A stretch of 64,000 nt of DNA, from the NCBI GenBank assembly GCA_034231615.1, contig CM067316.1, positions 30,123,714 to 30,187,713 on the forward strand, read 5' to 3'. This document shows, in pieces, positions 1 through 12,062 of this stretch. The notes under the pieces are model-generated. The model was not told where the DNA came from. It saw only the letters and a list, made by a program, of their open reading frames with translations, and searched no databases. The stretch is from Meghimatium bilineatum. Taxonomy: Eukaryota > Mollusca > Gastropoda > Stylommatophora > Philomycidae. Position 1 is the first letter of the stretch. Each line of letters opens with the position of its first letter. Made by a program: the position numbers and the translations under genes.

Positions 1-28
1 GGGTGTATTGCAGTTTACTACGTCACAA

Positions 29-88
29 CTCGTTGTATTCTGGAATATTACTCACAAATTCATTGTACTGAAGCTTACTACACTAGAA
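29..88 (+). repeat. Subunit A (60 bp) of the reference monomer
   Basis: Subunit A begins CTCGTTGTATTCTGG and ends ACACTAGAA, and it carries the HindIII site. It is the most variable subunit and gives the easiest monomer typing. After TTCTGG the variants read AATATTACTCAC, GATATTACTCACAAG, GACATTACTCAT, CATATTACTCAC or CATATTAATCAC. Other variants are CTCATT in place of CTCGTT, TAATCTGG after GTTG, and stop-creating TTCTGACAT and TTCTAGCAT forms. Linked changes identify monomer types; for example CACAAGTTCATTGCACTG is usually followed by GAGGGTATT at the start of B. Confidence 0.85.
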
Positions 89-148
89 TTGAGTGTATTC
101 TGGCCTATTACACATGATTTCGTTGTATTGCAGCTTAATACTTCAGAA
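89..148 (+). repeat. Subunit B (60 bp) of the reference monomer
   Basis: Subunit B begins TTGAGTGTATTCTGG and ends ACTTCAGAA or ACGTCAGAA. After TTCTGG it reads CCTATT, CCCATT, GCTATT or TCTATT; the last usually follows a TTAAGTG start. A TTCTAGCCTATTGCAC form recurs. The second half varies between GTATTGCAG, GTAGTGCAG, GTACTGCAG, GTATTTCAG and GTATATCAG. The second half also contains TTTCGTTGTATTG, whose first eight bases match the start of the mammalian CENP-B box. Confidence 0.85.
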
Positions 149-199
149 CACTGGCGTATTACACAAGAATTGGGTGTATTGCAGTTTAATACGACAAAA
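149..199 (+). repeat. Subunit C (51 bp, 9 bp shorter) of the reference monomer
   Basis: Subunit C aligns to subunit B after removal of the first 9 bp, so the monomer is three 60-bp units minus 9 bp. Its first half has five main forms: GCGTATTACACAAGAA, GTCGTATTACACATGAA, GCGTATTAAACACGAA, GCGTATCACATACGAA, and the 1-bp-deleted GCGTATAAACACGAA. The last form converts a 171-bp monomer to 170 bp. The second half reads TTGGGTGTATTGCAG, TTGGGAGTATTGCAG or TTGGGTGTACTGCAG; the last carries a PstI site and usually accompanies the 170-bp form. Confidence 0.85.
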
Positions 200-369
200 C
201 TCGTTGTATTCTGGGATATTACTCATAAATTCATTGTCCTGAAGCGTACTACACTAGAATTAAGTGTATTCTGGTCTATTACACATGATTTCGTTGTATT
301 GCAGCTTAATACGTCAGAATACTGGCGTATAAACACGAATTGGGTGTACTGCAGTTTAGAACGCCAAAA
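200..369 (+). repeat. Example of the 170-bp monomer variant
   Basis: This monomer is one base shorter than the reference because CGTATTAAACACG has become CGTATAAACACG near 328-333. The change creates the word TATAAA and shifts the +1 frame, so any open frame crossing it terminates about 25 codons later at the TGA in TACTGAAGC. The variant also carries GTACTGCAG, a PstI site at 349-354. The form recurs all along the window and explains why higher-order periods are slightly shorter than multiples of 171. This particular copy also has GAAGCGTAC, which destroys its HindIII site. Confidence 0.88.
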
Positions 370-829
370 CGCGTTGTATTCTGGAATATTACTCACAAAT
401 TCATTGTACTGAAGCTTACTGCACTAGAATTGAGTGTATTCTGGGCTATTACACATGATTTCGTTGTAGTGCAGCTTAATACTTCAGAACACTGTCGTAT
501 TACACATGAATTGGGTGTATTGCAGTTTACTACGTCACAACTCGTTGTATTCTGGCATATTACTCACAAATTCATTGTACTGAAGCTTACTACACTAGAA
601 TTGAGTGTATTCTGGCCCATTACACATGATTTCGTTGTATTGCAGCTTAATACTTCAGAACACTGGCGTATTAAACACGAATTGGGAGTATTGCAGTTTA
701 GTACATCAAAACTCGTTGTATTCTGGCATATTAATCACAAATTAATTGTACTGAAGCTTACTACACTAGAATTGAGTGTATTCTAGCCTATTGCACATGA
801 TTTCGTTGTATTGCAGCTAAATACGTCAG

Positions 830-1187
830 AATACTGGCGCATAAATACGAATTGGGTGTACTGCAGTTTAGTACGCCAAAACTCGTTGTATTCTGGGATA
901 TTACTCACAAGTTCATTGCACTGAAGCTTACTACACTAGAATTGAGGGTATTCTGGCCTATTACACATGATTTCGTTGTACTGCAGCTTAATACGTCAGA
1001 ACACTGGCGTATTACACAAGAATTGGGAGTATTGCAGTTTAGTACGAAAAAACTCGTTGTAATCTGGGACATTACTCATAAATTCATTGTACTGAAGCTT
1101 ACTACACTAGAATTGAGTGTATTCTGGCCTATTACACATGATTTCGTTGTATTGCAGCTTAATACTTCAGAACACTGGCGTATAAAC
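830..1187. repeat. Copy 1 of a 2,049-bp-spaced two-monomer duplication
   Basis: Two consecutive monomers, one of the CACAAGTTCATTGCACTG type and one of the GAAAAAACTCGTTGTAATCTGG type, recur at about 2879-3236 with an offset of 2,049 bp (12 monomers). The copies part after GAACACTGGCGTAT, where copy 1 takes the 170-bp form and copy 2 the ACACAAGAA form. Confidence 0.75.
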
Positions 1188-2878
1188 ACGAATTGGGTGT
1201 ACTGCAGTTTAGTACGCCAAAACTCGTTGTATTCTGGAATATTAATCACAAATTCATTGTACCGAAGCTTACTACACTAGAATTGAGTGTATTCTGGCCT
1301 ATTACACATGATTTCGTTGTAGTGCAGCTTAATACTTCAGAACACTGTCGTATTACACATGAATTGGGTGTATTGCAGTTTAGTACGCCAAAACTCGTTG
1401 TATTCTGACATATTACTCACAAATTCATTGTACTGAAGCTTACTACACTACAATTGAGTGTATTCTGGCCTATTACACATGATTTCGTTGTAGTGCAGCT
1501 TAATACGTCAGGACACTGGCGTATTAAACACGAATTGGGAGTATTGCAGTTTAGTATGCCAAAACTCGTTGTATTCTGGAATATTACTCACAAATTCATT
1601 GTACTGAAGCTTACTACACTAGAATTGAGTGTATTCTGGCCTATTACACATGATTTCGTTGTAGTGCAGCTTAATACTTCAGAACACTGTCGTATTACAC
1701 ATGAATTGGGTGTATTGCAGTTTACTACGTCACAACTCGTTGTATTCTAGCATATTACTCACAAATTCATTGTACTGAAGCTTACTACACTAGAATTGAG
1801 TGTATTCTGGCCCATTACACATGATTCCGTTGTATTGCAGCTTAATACGTCAGAACACTGGCGTATCACATACGAATTGGGTGTATTCCAGTTTAGTACG
1901 CCAAAACTCGTTGTATTCTGGGACATTACTCATAAATTCATTGTACTGAAGCTTACTACACTAGAATTGAGTGTATTCTGGCCCATTACACATGATTTCG
2001 TTGTATTGCAGCTTAATACGTCAGAACACTGGCGTATAAACACGAATTGGGTGTACTGCAGTTTAGTACGCCAAAACTCGTTGTATTCTAAAATATTACT
2101 CACAAATTCATTGTACTGAAGCTTACTACACTAGAATTGAGTGTATTCTGGGCTATTACACATGATTTCGTTGTATTGCAGCTTAATACTTCAGAACACT
2201 GTCGTATTACACATGAATTGGGTGTATTGCAGTTTAGTACACCAAAACTCGTTGTATTCTGGCATATTAATCACAAATTCATTGTACTGAAGCTTACTAC
2301 ACTAGAATTGAGTGTATTCTGGGCTATTACACATGATTTCGTTGTAGTGCAGCTTAATACTTCAGAACACTGTCGTATTACACATGAATTGGGTGTATTG
2401 CAGTTTACTACGTCACAACTCGTTGTAATCTGGCATATTACTCACAAATTCATTGTACTGAAGCTTACTACACTAGAATTGAGTGTATTCTGGCCCATTA
2501 CACATGATTTCGTTGTATTGCAGCTTAATACTTCAGAACACTGGCGTATTAAACACGAATTGGGAGTATTGCAGTTTAGTACACCAAAACTCGTTGTATT
2601 CTGGCATATTAATCACAAATTAATTGTACTGAAGCTTACTACACTAGAATTGAGTGTATTCTAGCCTATTGCACATGATTTCGTTGTATATCAGATTAAT
2701 ACGTCAGAACACTGGCGTATTACACAAGAATTGGGTGTATTGCAGTTTAGTACTCCAAAATTCATTGTATTCTGGGATATTACTCATACATTCATTGTAC
2801 TGAAGCTTACTACACTAGAATTAAGTGTATTCTGGTCTTTTACACATGATTTCGTTGTATTGCAGCTAAATACGTCAG

Positions 2879-3236
2879 AATACTGGCGCATAAACACGAA
2901 TTGGGTGTACTGCAGTTTAGTACGCCAAAACTCGTTGTATTCTGGGATATTACTCACAAGTTCATTGCACTGAAGCTTACTACACTAGAATTGAGGGTAT
3001 TCTGGCCTATTACACATGATTTCGTTGTACTGCAGCTTAATACGTCAGAACACTGGCGTATTACACAAGAATTGGGAGTATTGCAGTTTAGTACGAAAAA
3101 ACTCGTTGTAATCTGGGACATTACTCATAAATTCATTGTACTGAAGCTTACTACACTAGAATTGAGTGTATTCTGGCCTATTACACATGATTTCGTTGTA
3201 TTGCAGCTTAATACTTCAGAACACTGGCGTATTACA
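2879..3236. repeat. Copy 2 of the 2,049-bp-spaced duplication
   Basis: This is the partner of 830-1187. The pair of monomer types it contains (TTGCACTG followed by AAAAAACTC with TAATCTGG) is a conserved couple seen again near 13,500, 14,370, 17,100, 20,520, 21,890, 26,500 and 31,790. It is a useful phase marker for the left half of the array. Confidence 0.75.
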
Positions 3237-4269
3237 CAAGAATTGGGTGTATTGCAGTTTAATACGACAAAACTCGTTGTATTCTGGGATATTACTCATA
3301 AATTCATTGTCCTGAAGCGTACTACACTAGAATTAAGTGTATTCTGGTCTATTACACATGATTTCGTTGTATTGCAGCTTAATACGTCAGAATACTGGCG
3401 TATAAACACGAATTGGGTGTACTGCAGTTTAGTACGCCAAAACGCGTTGTATTCTGGAATATTACTCACAAATTCATTGTACTGAAGCTTACTGCACTAG
3501 AATTGAGTGTATTCTGGGCTATTACACATGATTTCGTTGTAGTGCAGCTTAATACTTCAGAACACTGTCGTATTACACATGAATTGGGTGTATTGCAGTT
3601 TACTACGTCACAACTCGTTGTATTCTGGCATATTACTCACAAATTCATTGTACTGAAGCTTACTACACTAGAATTGAGTGTATTCTGGCCCATTACACAT
3701 GATTTCGTTGTATTGCAGCTTAATACTTCAGAACACTGGCGTATTAAACACGAATTGGGAGTATTGCAGTTTAGTACATCAAAACTCGTTGTATTCTGGC
3801 ATATTAATCACAAATTAATTGTACTGAAGCTTACTACACTAGAATTGAGTGTATTCTAGCCTATTGTACATGATTTCGTTGTAGTGCAGCTTAATACTTC
3901 AGAACACTGTCGTATTACACATGAATTGGGTGTATTGCAGTTTAGTACGCCAAAACTCGTTTCATTCTGACATATTACTCACAAATTCATTGTACTGAAG
4001 CTTACTACACTACAATTGAGTGTATTCTGGCCTATTACACATGATTTCGTTGTAGTGCAGCTTAATACGTCAGAACACTGGCGTATTAAACACGAATTGG
4101 GAGTATTGCAGTTTAGTATGCCAAAACTCGTTGTATTCTGGAATATTACTCACAAATTCATTGTACTGAAGCTTACTACACTAGAATTGAGTGTATTCTG
4201 GCCTATTACACATGATTTCGTTGTAGTGCAGCTTAATACTTCAGAACACTGTCGTATTACACATGAATT

Positions 4270-5075
4270 GGGTGTATTGCAGTTTACTACGTCACAACTC
4301 GTTGTATTCTGGAATATTACTCACAAATTCATTGTACTGAAGCTTACTACACTAGAATTGAGTGTATTCTGGCCTATTACACATGATTTCGTTGTATTGC
4401 AGCTTAATACTTCAGAACACTGGCGTATTACACAAGAATTGGGTGTATTGCAGTTTAATACGACAAAACTCGTTGTATTCTGGGATATTACTCATAAATT
4501 CATTGTCCTGAAGCGTACTACACTAGAATTAAGTGTATTCTGGTCTATTACACATGATTTCGTTGTATTGCAGCTTAATACGTCAGAATACTGGCGTATA
4601 AACACGAATTGGGTGTACTGCAGTTTAGAACGCCAAAACGCGTTGTATTCTGGAATATTACTCACAAATTCATTGTACTGAAGCTTACTGCACTAGAATT
4701 GAGTGTATTCTGGGCTATTACACATGATTTCGTTGTAGTGCAGCTTAATACTTCAGAACACTGTCGTATTACACATGAATTGGGTGTATTGCAGTTTACT
4801 ACGTCACAACTCGTTGTATTCTGGCATATTACTCACAAATTCATTGTACTGAAGCTTACTACACTAGAATTGAGTGTATTCTGGCCCATTACACATGATT
4901 TCGTTGTATTGCAGCTTAATACTTCAGAACACTGGCGTATTAAACACGAATTGGGAGTATTGCAGTTTAGTACATCAAAACTCGTTGTATTCTGGCATAT
5001 TAATCACAAATTAATTGTACTGAAGCTTACTACACTAGAATTGAGTGTATTCTAGCCTATTGCACATGATTTCGT
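4270..5075. repeat. Copy 2 of the 4,269-bp-spaced duplication
   Basis: This matches the start of the window through about five monomers, including the rare TTTAGAACGCC near 4627 and ACTGCACTAG at 4690. It then meets a private 1-bp deletion at about 5076 (TTCGTTTAGTG instead of TTCGTTGTAGTG). The 3' part is also the start of an 11-monomer tandem unit. Confidence 0.82.
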
Positions 5076-7460
5076 TTAGTGCAGCTTAATACTTCAGAAC
5101 ACTGTCGTATTACACATGAATTGGGTGAATTGCAGTTTAGTACGCCAAAACTCGTTTCATTCTGACATATTACTCACAAATTCATTGTACTGAAGCTTAC
5201 TACACTACAATTGAGTGTATTCTGGCCTATTACACATGATTTCGTTGTAGTGCAGCTTAATACGTCAGAACACTGGCGTATTAAACACGAATTGGGAGTA
5301 TTGCAGTTTAGTATGCCAAAACTCGTTGTATTCTGGAATATTACTCACAAATTCATTGTACTGAAGCTTACTACACTAGAATTGAGTGTATTCTGGCCTA
5401 TTACACATGATTTCGTTGTAGTGCAGCTTAATACTTCAGAACACTGTCGTATTACACATGAATTGGGTGTATTGCAGTTTACTACGTCACAACTCGTTGT
5501 ATTCTGGCATATTACTCACAAATTCATTGTACTGAAGCTTACTACACTAGAATTGAGTGTATTCTGGCCCATTACACATGATTCCGTTGTATTGCAGCTT
5601 AATACGTCAGAACACTGGCGTATCACATACGAATTGGGTGTATTCCAGTTTAGTACGCCAAAACTCGTTGTATTCTGGCATATTACTCACAAATTCATTG
5701 TACTGAAGCTTACTACACTACAATTGAGTGTATTCTGGCCTATTACACATGATTTCGTTGTAGTGCAGCTTAATACGTCAGAACACTGGCGTATTAAACA
5801 CGAATTGGGAGTATTGCAGTTTAGTATGTCAAAACTCGTTGTATTCTGGCATATTACTCACAAATTCATTGTACTGAAGCTTACTACACTAGAATTGAGT
5901 GTATTCTAGCCTATTTCACATGATTTCGTTGTATTTCAGATTAATACGTCAGAACACTGGCGTATTACACAAGAATTGGGTGTATTGCAGTTTAATACGA
6001 CAAAACTCGTTGTATTCTGGGATATTACTAATAAATTCATTGTCCTGAAGCTTACTACACTAGAATTAAGTGTATTCTGGTCTATTACACATGATTTCAT
6101 TGTATTGCAGCTTAATACGTCAGAATACTGGCGTATAAACACGAATTGGGTGTACTGCAGTTTAGTACGCCAAAACGCGTTGTATTCTGGGATATTACTC
6201 ACAAGTTCATTGCAATGAAGCTTACTACACTAGAATTGAGGGTATTCTGGCCTATTACACATGATTTCGTTGTACTGCAGCTTAATACGTCAGAACACTG
6301 GCGTATTACACAAGAATTGGGAGTATTGCAGTTTAGTACGCCAAAACTCGTTGTATTCTGGGACATTACTCATAAATTCATTGTACTGAAGCTTACTACA
6401 CTAGAATTGAGTGTATTCTGGCCCATTACACATGATTTCGTTGTATTGCAGCTTAATACGTCAGAACACTGGCGTATAAACACGAATTGGGTGTACTGCA
6501 GTTTAGTACGCCAAAACTCGTTGTATTCTGGAATATTACTCACAAATTCATTGTACTGAAACTTACTGCACTAGAATTGAGTGTATTCTGGGCTATTACA
6601 CATGATTTCGTTGTAGTGCAGCTTAATACTTCAGAACACTGTCGTATTACACATGAATTGGGTGTATTGCAGTTTACTACGTCACAACTCGTTGTATTCT
6701 GGCATATTACTCACAAATTCATTGTACTGAAGCTTACTACACTAGAATTGAGTGTATTCTGGCCCATTACACATGATTTCGTTGTATTGCAGCTTAATAC
6801 TTCAGAACACTGGCGTATTAAACACGAATTGGGAGTATTGCAGTTTAGTACATCAAAACTCGTTGTATTCTGGCATATTAATCACAAATTAATTGTACTG
6901 AAGCTTACTACACTAGAATTGAGTGTATTCTAGCCTATTGCACATGATTTCGTTGTAGTGCAGCTTAATACTTCAGAACACTGTCGTATTACACATGAAT
7001 TGGGTGTATTGCAGTTTAGTACGCCAAAACTCGTTTCATTCTGACATATTACTCACAAATTCATTGTACTGAAGCTTACTACACTACAATTGAGTGTATT
7101 CTGGGCTATTACACATGATTTCGTTGTAGTGCAGCTTAATACGTCAGAACACTGGCGTATTAAACACGAATTGGGAGTATTGCAGTTTAGTATGCCAAAA
7201 CTCGTTGTATTCTGGAATATTACTCACAAATTCATTGTATTGAAGCTTACTACACTAGAATTGAGTGTATTCTGGCCTATTACACATGATTTCGTTGTAG
7301 TGCAGCTTAATACTTCAGAACACTGTCGTATTACACATGAATTGGGTGTATTGCAGTTTACTACGTCACAACTCGTTGTATTCTGGCATATTACTCACAA
7401 ATTCATTGTACTGAAGCTTACTACACTAGAATTGAGTGTATTCTGGCCCATTACACATGA
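4601..7460. repeat. 11-monomer tandem duplication (period about 1,878 bp)
   Basis: The sequence from about 4601 repeats from about 6479 with an offset of 1,878-1,879 bp. The offset changes by one at the 1-bp deletion near 5076. The rare ACTGCACTAG variant is at 4690 and again at 6568. Similarity ends near 5582/7461, where one copy has CATGATTCCG and the other CATGATTTCG. The second copy also carries a private AAACTTACTG in place of AAGCTTACTG near 6560, removing a HindIII site. Confidence 0.78.
5076..5077 (+). other. Private 1-bp deletion
   Basis: TTTCGTTTAGTGCAG replaces TTTCGTTGTAGTGCAG. The homologous sites in the other copies, near 6955 and 7639, are intact. It accounts for the one-base change in offset on either side of this point. 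Confidence 0.85.
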
Positions 7461-10400
7461 TTTCGTTGTATTGCAGCTTAATACTTCAGAACACTAGCGT
7501 ATTAAACACGAATTGGGAGTATTGCAGTTTAGTACATCAAAACTCGTTGTATTCTGGCATATTAATCACAAATTAATTGTACTGAAGCTTACTACACTAG
7601 AATTGAGTGTATTCTAGCCTATTGCACATGATTTCGTTGTAGTGCAGCTTAATACTTCAGAACACTGTCGTATTACACATGAATTGGGTGTATTGCAGTT
7701 TAGTACGCCAAAACTCGTTTCATTCTGACATATTACTCACAAATTCATTGTACTGAAGCTTACTACACTACAATTGAGTGTATTCTGGCCTATTACACAT
7801 GATTTCGTTGTAGTGCAGCTTAATACGTCAGAACACTGGCGTATTAAACACGAATTGGGATTATTGCAGTTTAGTATGCCAAAACTCGTTGTATTCTGGA
7901 ATATTACTCACAAATTCATTGTATTGAAGCTTACTACACTAGAATTGAGTGTATTCTGGCCTATTACACATGATTTCGTTGTAGTGCAGCTTAATACTTC
8001 AGAACACTGTCGTATTACACATGAATTGGGTGTATTGCAGTTTACTACGTCACAACTCGTTGTATTCTGGCATATTACTCACAAATTCATTGTACTGAAG
8101 CTTACTACACTAGAATTGAGTGTATTCTGGCCCATTACACATGATTCCGTTGTATTGCAGCTTAATACGTCAGAACACTGGCGTATCACATACGAATTGG
8201 GTGTATTCCAGTTTAGTACGCCAAAACTCGTTGTATTCTGGCATATTACTCACAAATTCATTGTACTGAAGCTTACTACACTACAATTGAGTGTATTCTG
8301 GCCTATTACACATGATTTCGTTGTAGTGCAGCTTAATACGTCAGAACACTGGCGTATTAAACACGAATTGGGAGTATTGCAGTTTAGTATGTCAAAACTC
8401 GTTGTATTCTGGCATATTACTCACAAATTCATTGTACTGAAGCTTACTACACTAGAATTGAGTGTATTCTAGCCTATTTCACATGATTTCGTTGTATTTC
8501 AGATTAATACGTCAGAACACTGGCGTATTACACAAGAATTGGGTGTATTGCAGTTTAATACGACAAAACTCGTTGTATTCTGGGATATTACTAATAAATT
8601 CATTGTCCTGAAGCTTACTACACTAGAATTAAGTGTATTCTGGCCCATTACACATGATTTCGTTGTATTGCAGCTTAATACGTCAGAACACTGGCGTATT
8701 AAACACGAATTGGGAGTATTGCAGTTTAGTACACCAAAACTCGTTGTATTCTGGCATATTAATCACAAATTAATTGTACTGAAGCTTACTACACTAGAAT
8801 TGAGTGTATTCTGGGCTATTACACATGATTTCGTTGTAGTGCAGCTTAATACTTCAGAACACTGTCGTATTACACATGAATTGGGTGTATTGCAGTTTAC
8901 TACGTCACAACTCGTTGTATTCTGGCATATTACTCACAAATTCATTGTACTGAAGCTTACTACACTAGAATTGAGTGTATTCTGGCCCATTGCACATGAT
9001 TTCGTTGTATTGCAGCTTAATACTTCAGAACACTGGCGTATTAAACACGAATTGGGAGTATTGCAGTTTAGTACATCAAAACTCGTTGTATTCTGGCATA
9101 TTAATCACAAATTAATTGTACTGAAGCTTACTACACTAGAATTGAGTGTATTCTAGCCTATTGCACATGATTTCGTTGTAGTGCAGCTTAATACTTCAGA
9201 ACACTGTCGTATTACACATGAATTGGGTGTATTGCAGTTTAGTACGCCAAAACTCGTTTCATTCTGACATATTACTCACAAATTCATTGTACTGAAGCTT
9301 ACTACACTACAATTGAGTGTATTCTGGCCTATTACACATGATTTCGTTGTAGTGCAGCTTAATACGTCAGAACACTGGCGTATTAAACACGAATTGGGAG
9401 TATTGCAGTTTAGTATGCCAAAACTCGTTGTATTCTGGAATATTACTCACAAATTCATTGTACTGAAGCTTACTACACTAGAATTGAGTGTATTCTGGCC
9501 TATTACACATGATTTCGTTGTAGTGCAGCTTAATACTTCAGAACACTGTCGTATTACACATGAATTGGGTGTATTGCAGTTTACTACGTCACAACTCGTT
9601 GTATTCTGGCATATTACTCACAAATTCATTGTACTGAAGCTTACTACACTAGAATTGAGTGTATTCTGGCCCATTACACATGATTCCGTTGTATTGCAGC
9701 TTAATACGTCAGAACACTGGCGTATCACATACGAATTGGGTGTATTCCAGTTTAGTACGCCAAAACTCGTTGTATTCTGGCATATTACTCACAAATTCAT
9801 TGTACTGAAGCTTACTACACTACAATTGAGTGTATTCTGGCCTATTACACATGATTTCGTTGTAGTGCAGCTTAATACGTCAGAACACTGGCGTATTAAA
9901 CACGAATTGGGAGTATTGCAGTTTAGTATGTCAAAACTCGTTGTATTCTGGCATATTACTCACAAATTCATTGTACTGAAGCTTACTACACTAGAATTGA
10001 GTGTATTCTAGCCTATTTCACATGATTTCGTTGTATTTCAGATTAATACGTCAGAACACTGGCGTATTACACAAGAATTGGGTGTATTGCAGTTTAATAC
10101 GACAAAACTCGTTGTATTCTGGGATATTACTAATAAATTCATTGTCCTGAGGCTTACTACACTAGAATTAAGTGTATTCTGGCCCATTACACATGATTTC
10201 GTTGTATTGCAGCTTAATACGTCAGAACACTGGCGTATTAAACACGAATTGGGAGTATTGCAGTTTAGTACACCAAAACTCGTTGTATTCTGGCATATTA
10301 ATCACAAATTAATTGTACTGAAGCTTACTACACTAGAATTGAGTGTATTCTGGGCTATTACACATGATTTCGTTGTAGTGCAGCTTAATACTTCAGAACA

Positions 10401-11495
10401 CTGTCGTATTACACATGAATTGGGTGTATTGCAGTTTACTACGTCACAACTCGTTGTATTCTGGCATATTACTCACAAATTCATTGTACTGAAGCTTACT
10501 ACACTAGAATTGAGTGTATTCTGGCCCATTGCACATGATTTCGTTGTATTGCAGCTTAATACTTCAGAACACTGGCGTATTAAACACGAATTGGGAGTAT
10601 TGCAGTTTAGTACATCAAAACTCGTTGTATTCTGGCATATTAATCACAAATTAATTGTACTGAAGCTTACTACACTAGAATTGAGTGTATTCTAGCCTAT
10701 TGCACATGATTTCGTTGTAGTGCAGCTTAATACTTCAGAACACTGTCGTATTACACATGAATTGGGTGTATTGCAGTTTAGTACGCCAAAACTCGTTTCA
10801 TTCTGACATATTACTCACAAATTCATTGTACTGAAGCTTACTACACTAGAATTGAGTGTATTCTGGCCTATTACACATGATTTCGTTGTAGTGCAGCTTA
10901 ATACGTCAGAACACTGGCGTATTAAACACGAATTGGGAGTATTGCAGTATAGTATGCCAAAACTCGTTGTATTCTGGAATATTACTCACAAATTCATTGT
11001 ACTGAAGCTTACTACACTAGAATTGAGTGTATTCTGGCCTATTACACATGATTTCGTTGTAGTGCAGCTTAATACTTCAGAACACTGTCGTATTACACAT
11101 GAATTGGGTGTATTGCAGTTTACTACGTCACAACTCGTTGTATTCTGGCATATTACTCACAAATTCATTGTACTGAAGCTTACTACACTAGAATTGAGTG
11201 TATTCTGGCCCATTACACATGATTCCGTTGTATTGCAGCTTAATACGTCAGAACACTGGCGTATCACATACGAATTGGGTGTATTCCAGTTTAGTACGTC
11301 AAAACTCGTTGTATTCTGGCATATTACTCACAAATTCATTGTACTGAAGCTTACTACACTACAATTGAGTGTATTCTGGCCTATTACACATGATTTCGTT
11401 GTAGTGCAGCTTAATACGTCAGAACACTGGCGTATTAAACACGAATTGGGAGTATTGCAGTTTAGTATGTCAAAACTCGTTGTATTCTGGCATAT
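7270..11495. repeat. 9-monomer higher-order repeat, 1,539 bp, about 2.7 copies
   Basis: Equivalent positions 7774, 9313 and 10852 are exactly 1,539 bp apart, and 8539 and 10078 likewise. The unit is nine monomers, all of the 171-bp class, so the period is an exact multiple of 171. Copies differ by scattered single bases, for example GGGATTATTG near 7859 against GGGAGTATTG, CCTGAGGCTT near 10147 against CCTGAAGCTT, and TTGCAGTATAG near 10945 against TTGCAGTTTAG. An earlier relative of the same unit lies at about 4715-6080, offset about 2,563 bp from 7277-8643. Left and right limits are set by GGCC/GGGC near 7270 and CTCAC/CTCAT near 11500. Confidence 0.87.
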
Positions 11496-12062
11496 TACTC
11501 ATAAATTCATTGTACTGAAGCTTACTACACTAGAATTGAGTGTATTCTGGCCCATTACACATGATTTCGTTGTATTGCAGCTTAATACGTCAGAACACTG
11601 GCGTATAAACACGAATTGGGTGTACTGCAGTTTAGTACGCCAAAACTCGTTGTATTCTGGAATATTACTCACAAATTCATTGTATTGAAGCTTACTACAC
11701 TAGAATTGAGTGTATTCTGGGCTATTACACATGATTTCGTTGTAGTGCAGCTTAATACTTCAGAACACTGTCGTATTACACATGAATTGGGTGTATTGCA
11801 GTTTACTACGTCACAACTCGTTGTATTCTGGCATATTACTCACAAATTCATTGTACTGAAGCTTACTACACTAGAATTGAGTGTATTCTGGCCCATTACA
11901 CATGATTTCGTTGTATTGCAGCTTAATACTTCAGAACACTGGCGTATTAAACACGAATTGGGAGTATTGCAGTTTAGTACACCAAAACTCGTTGTATTCT
12001 GGCATATTAATCACAAATTAATTGTACTGAAGCTTACTACACTAGAATTGAGTGTATTCTAG

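Larger units (their letters stand above)
29..199 (+). repeat. Reference 171-bp monomer (subunits A, B, C)
   Basis: This is the first complete monomer in the window and serves here as the reference. It divides into half-units A1 (29-58), A2 (59-88), B1 (89-118), B2 (119-148), C1 (149-169) and C2 (170-199). Five halves are 30 bp and C1 is 21 bp, giving 171 bp. By hand count A2 and B2 match at 23 of 30 positions, B2 and C2 at 24 of 30, A1 and B1 at 20 of 30, and C1 matches the last 21 bp of B1 at 16 of 21. A1 against A2 gives only 17 of 30. The similarity therefore alternates, which indicates a 60-bp dimer as the intermediate unit. A HindIII site lies at 71-76. The choice of starting phase is arbitrary. 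Confidence 0.9.
1..806. repeat. Copy 1 of a 4,269-bp-spaced duplication
   Basis: The segment from the window edge to about 806 recurs at 4270-5075 with an offset of 4,269 bp, or 25 monomers. Shared private variants include GAAGCGTAC near 243, TTTAGAACGCC near 358 and ACTGCACTAG near 421. The two copies diverge just after the TAG variant at about 785, where one continues with GTATTGCAGC and the other with GTAGTGCAGC. A third copy of the right part lies at about 3242-3859, offset 3,073, differing at the GAACGCC/GTACGCC position. The left end lies outside the window. Confidence 0.82.

Noticed and set aside
119..135. A full CENP-B box in subunit B (TTTCGTTGTATTGCAGC)
   Set aside because: The first eight bases match the mammalian box, but the CGGG half is replaced by GCAG, leaving 6 of 9 core positions. 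The A1 site is the better candidate.
65..148. A hairpin between CTGAAG in subunit A and CTTCAG in subunit B
   Set aside because: The complementary words are only 6 bp, about 70 bp apart, and CTTCAG is replaced by CGTCAG in many monomers, so no conserved stem is supported.
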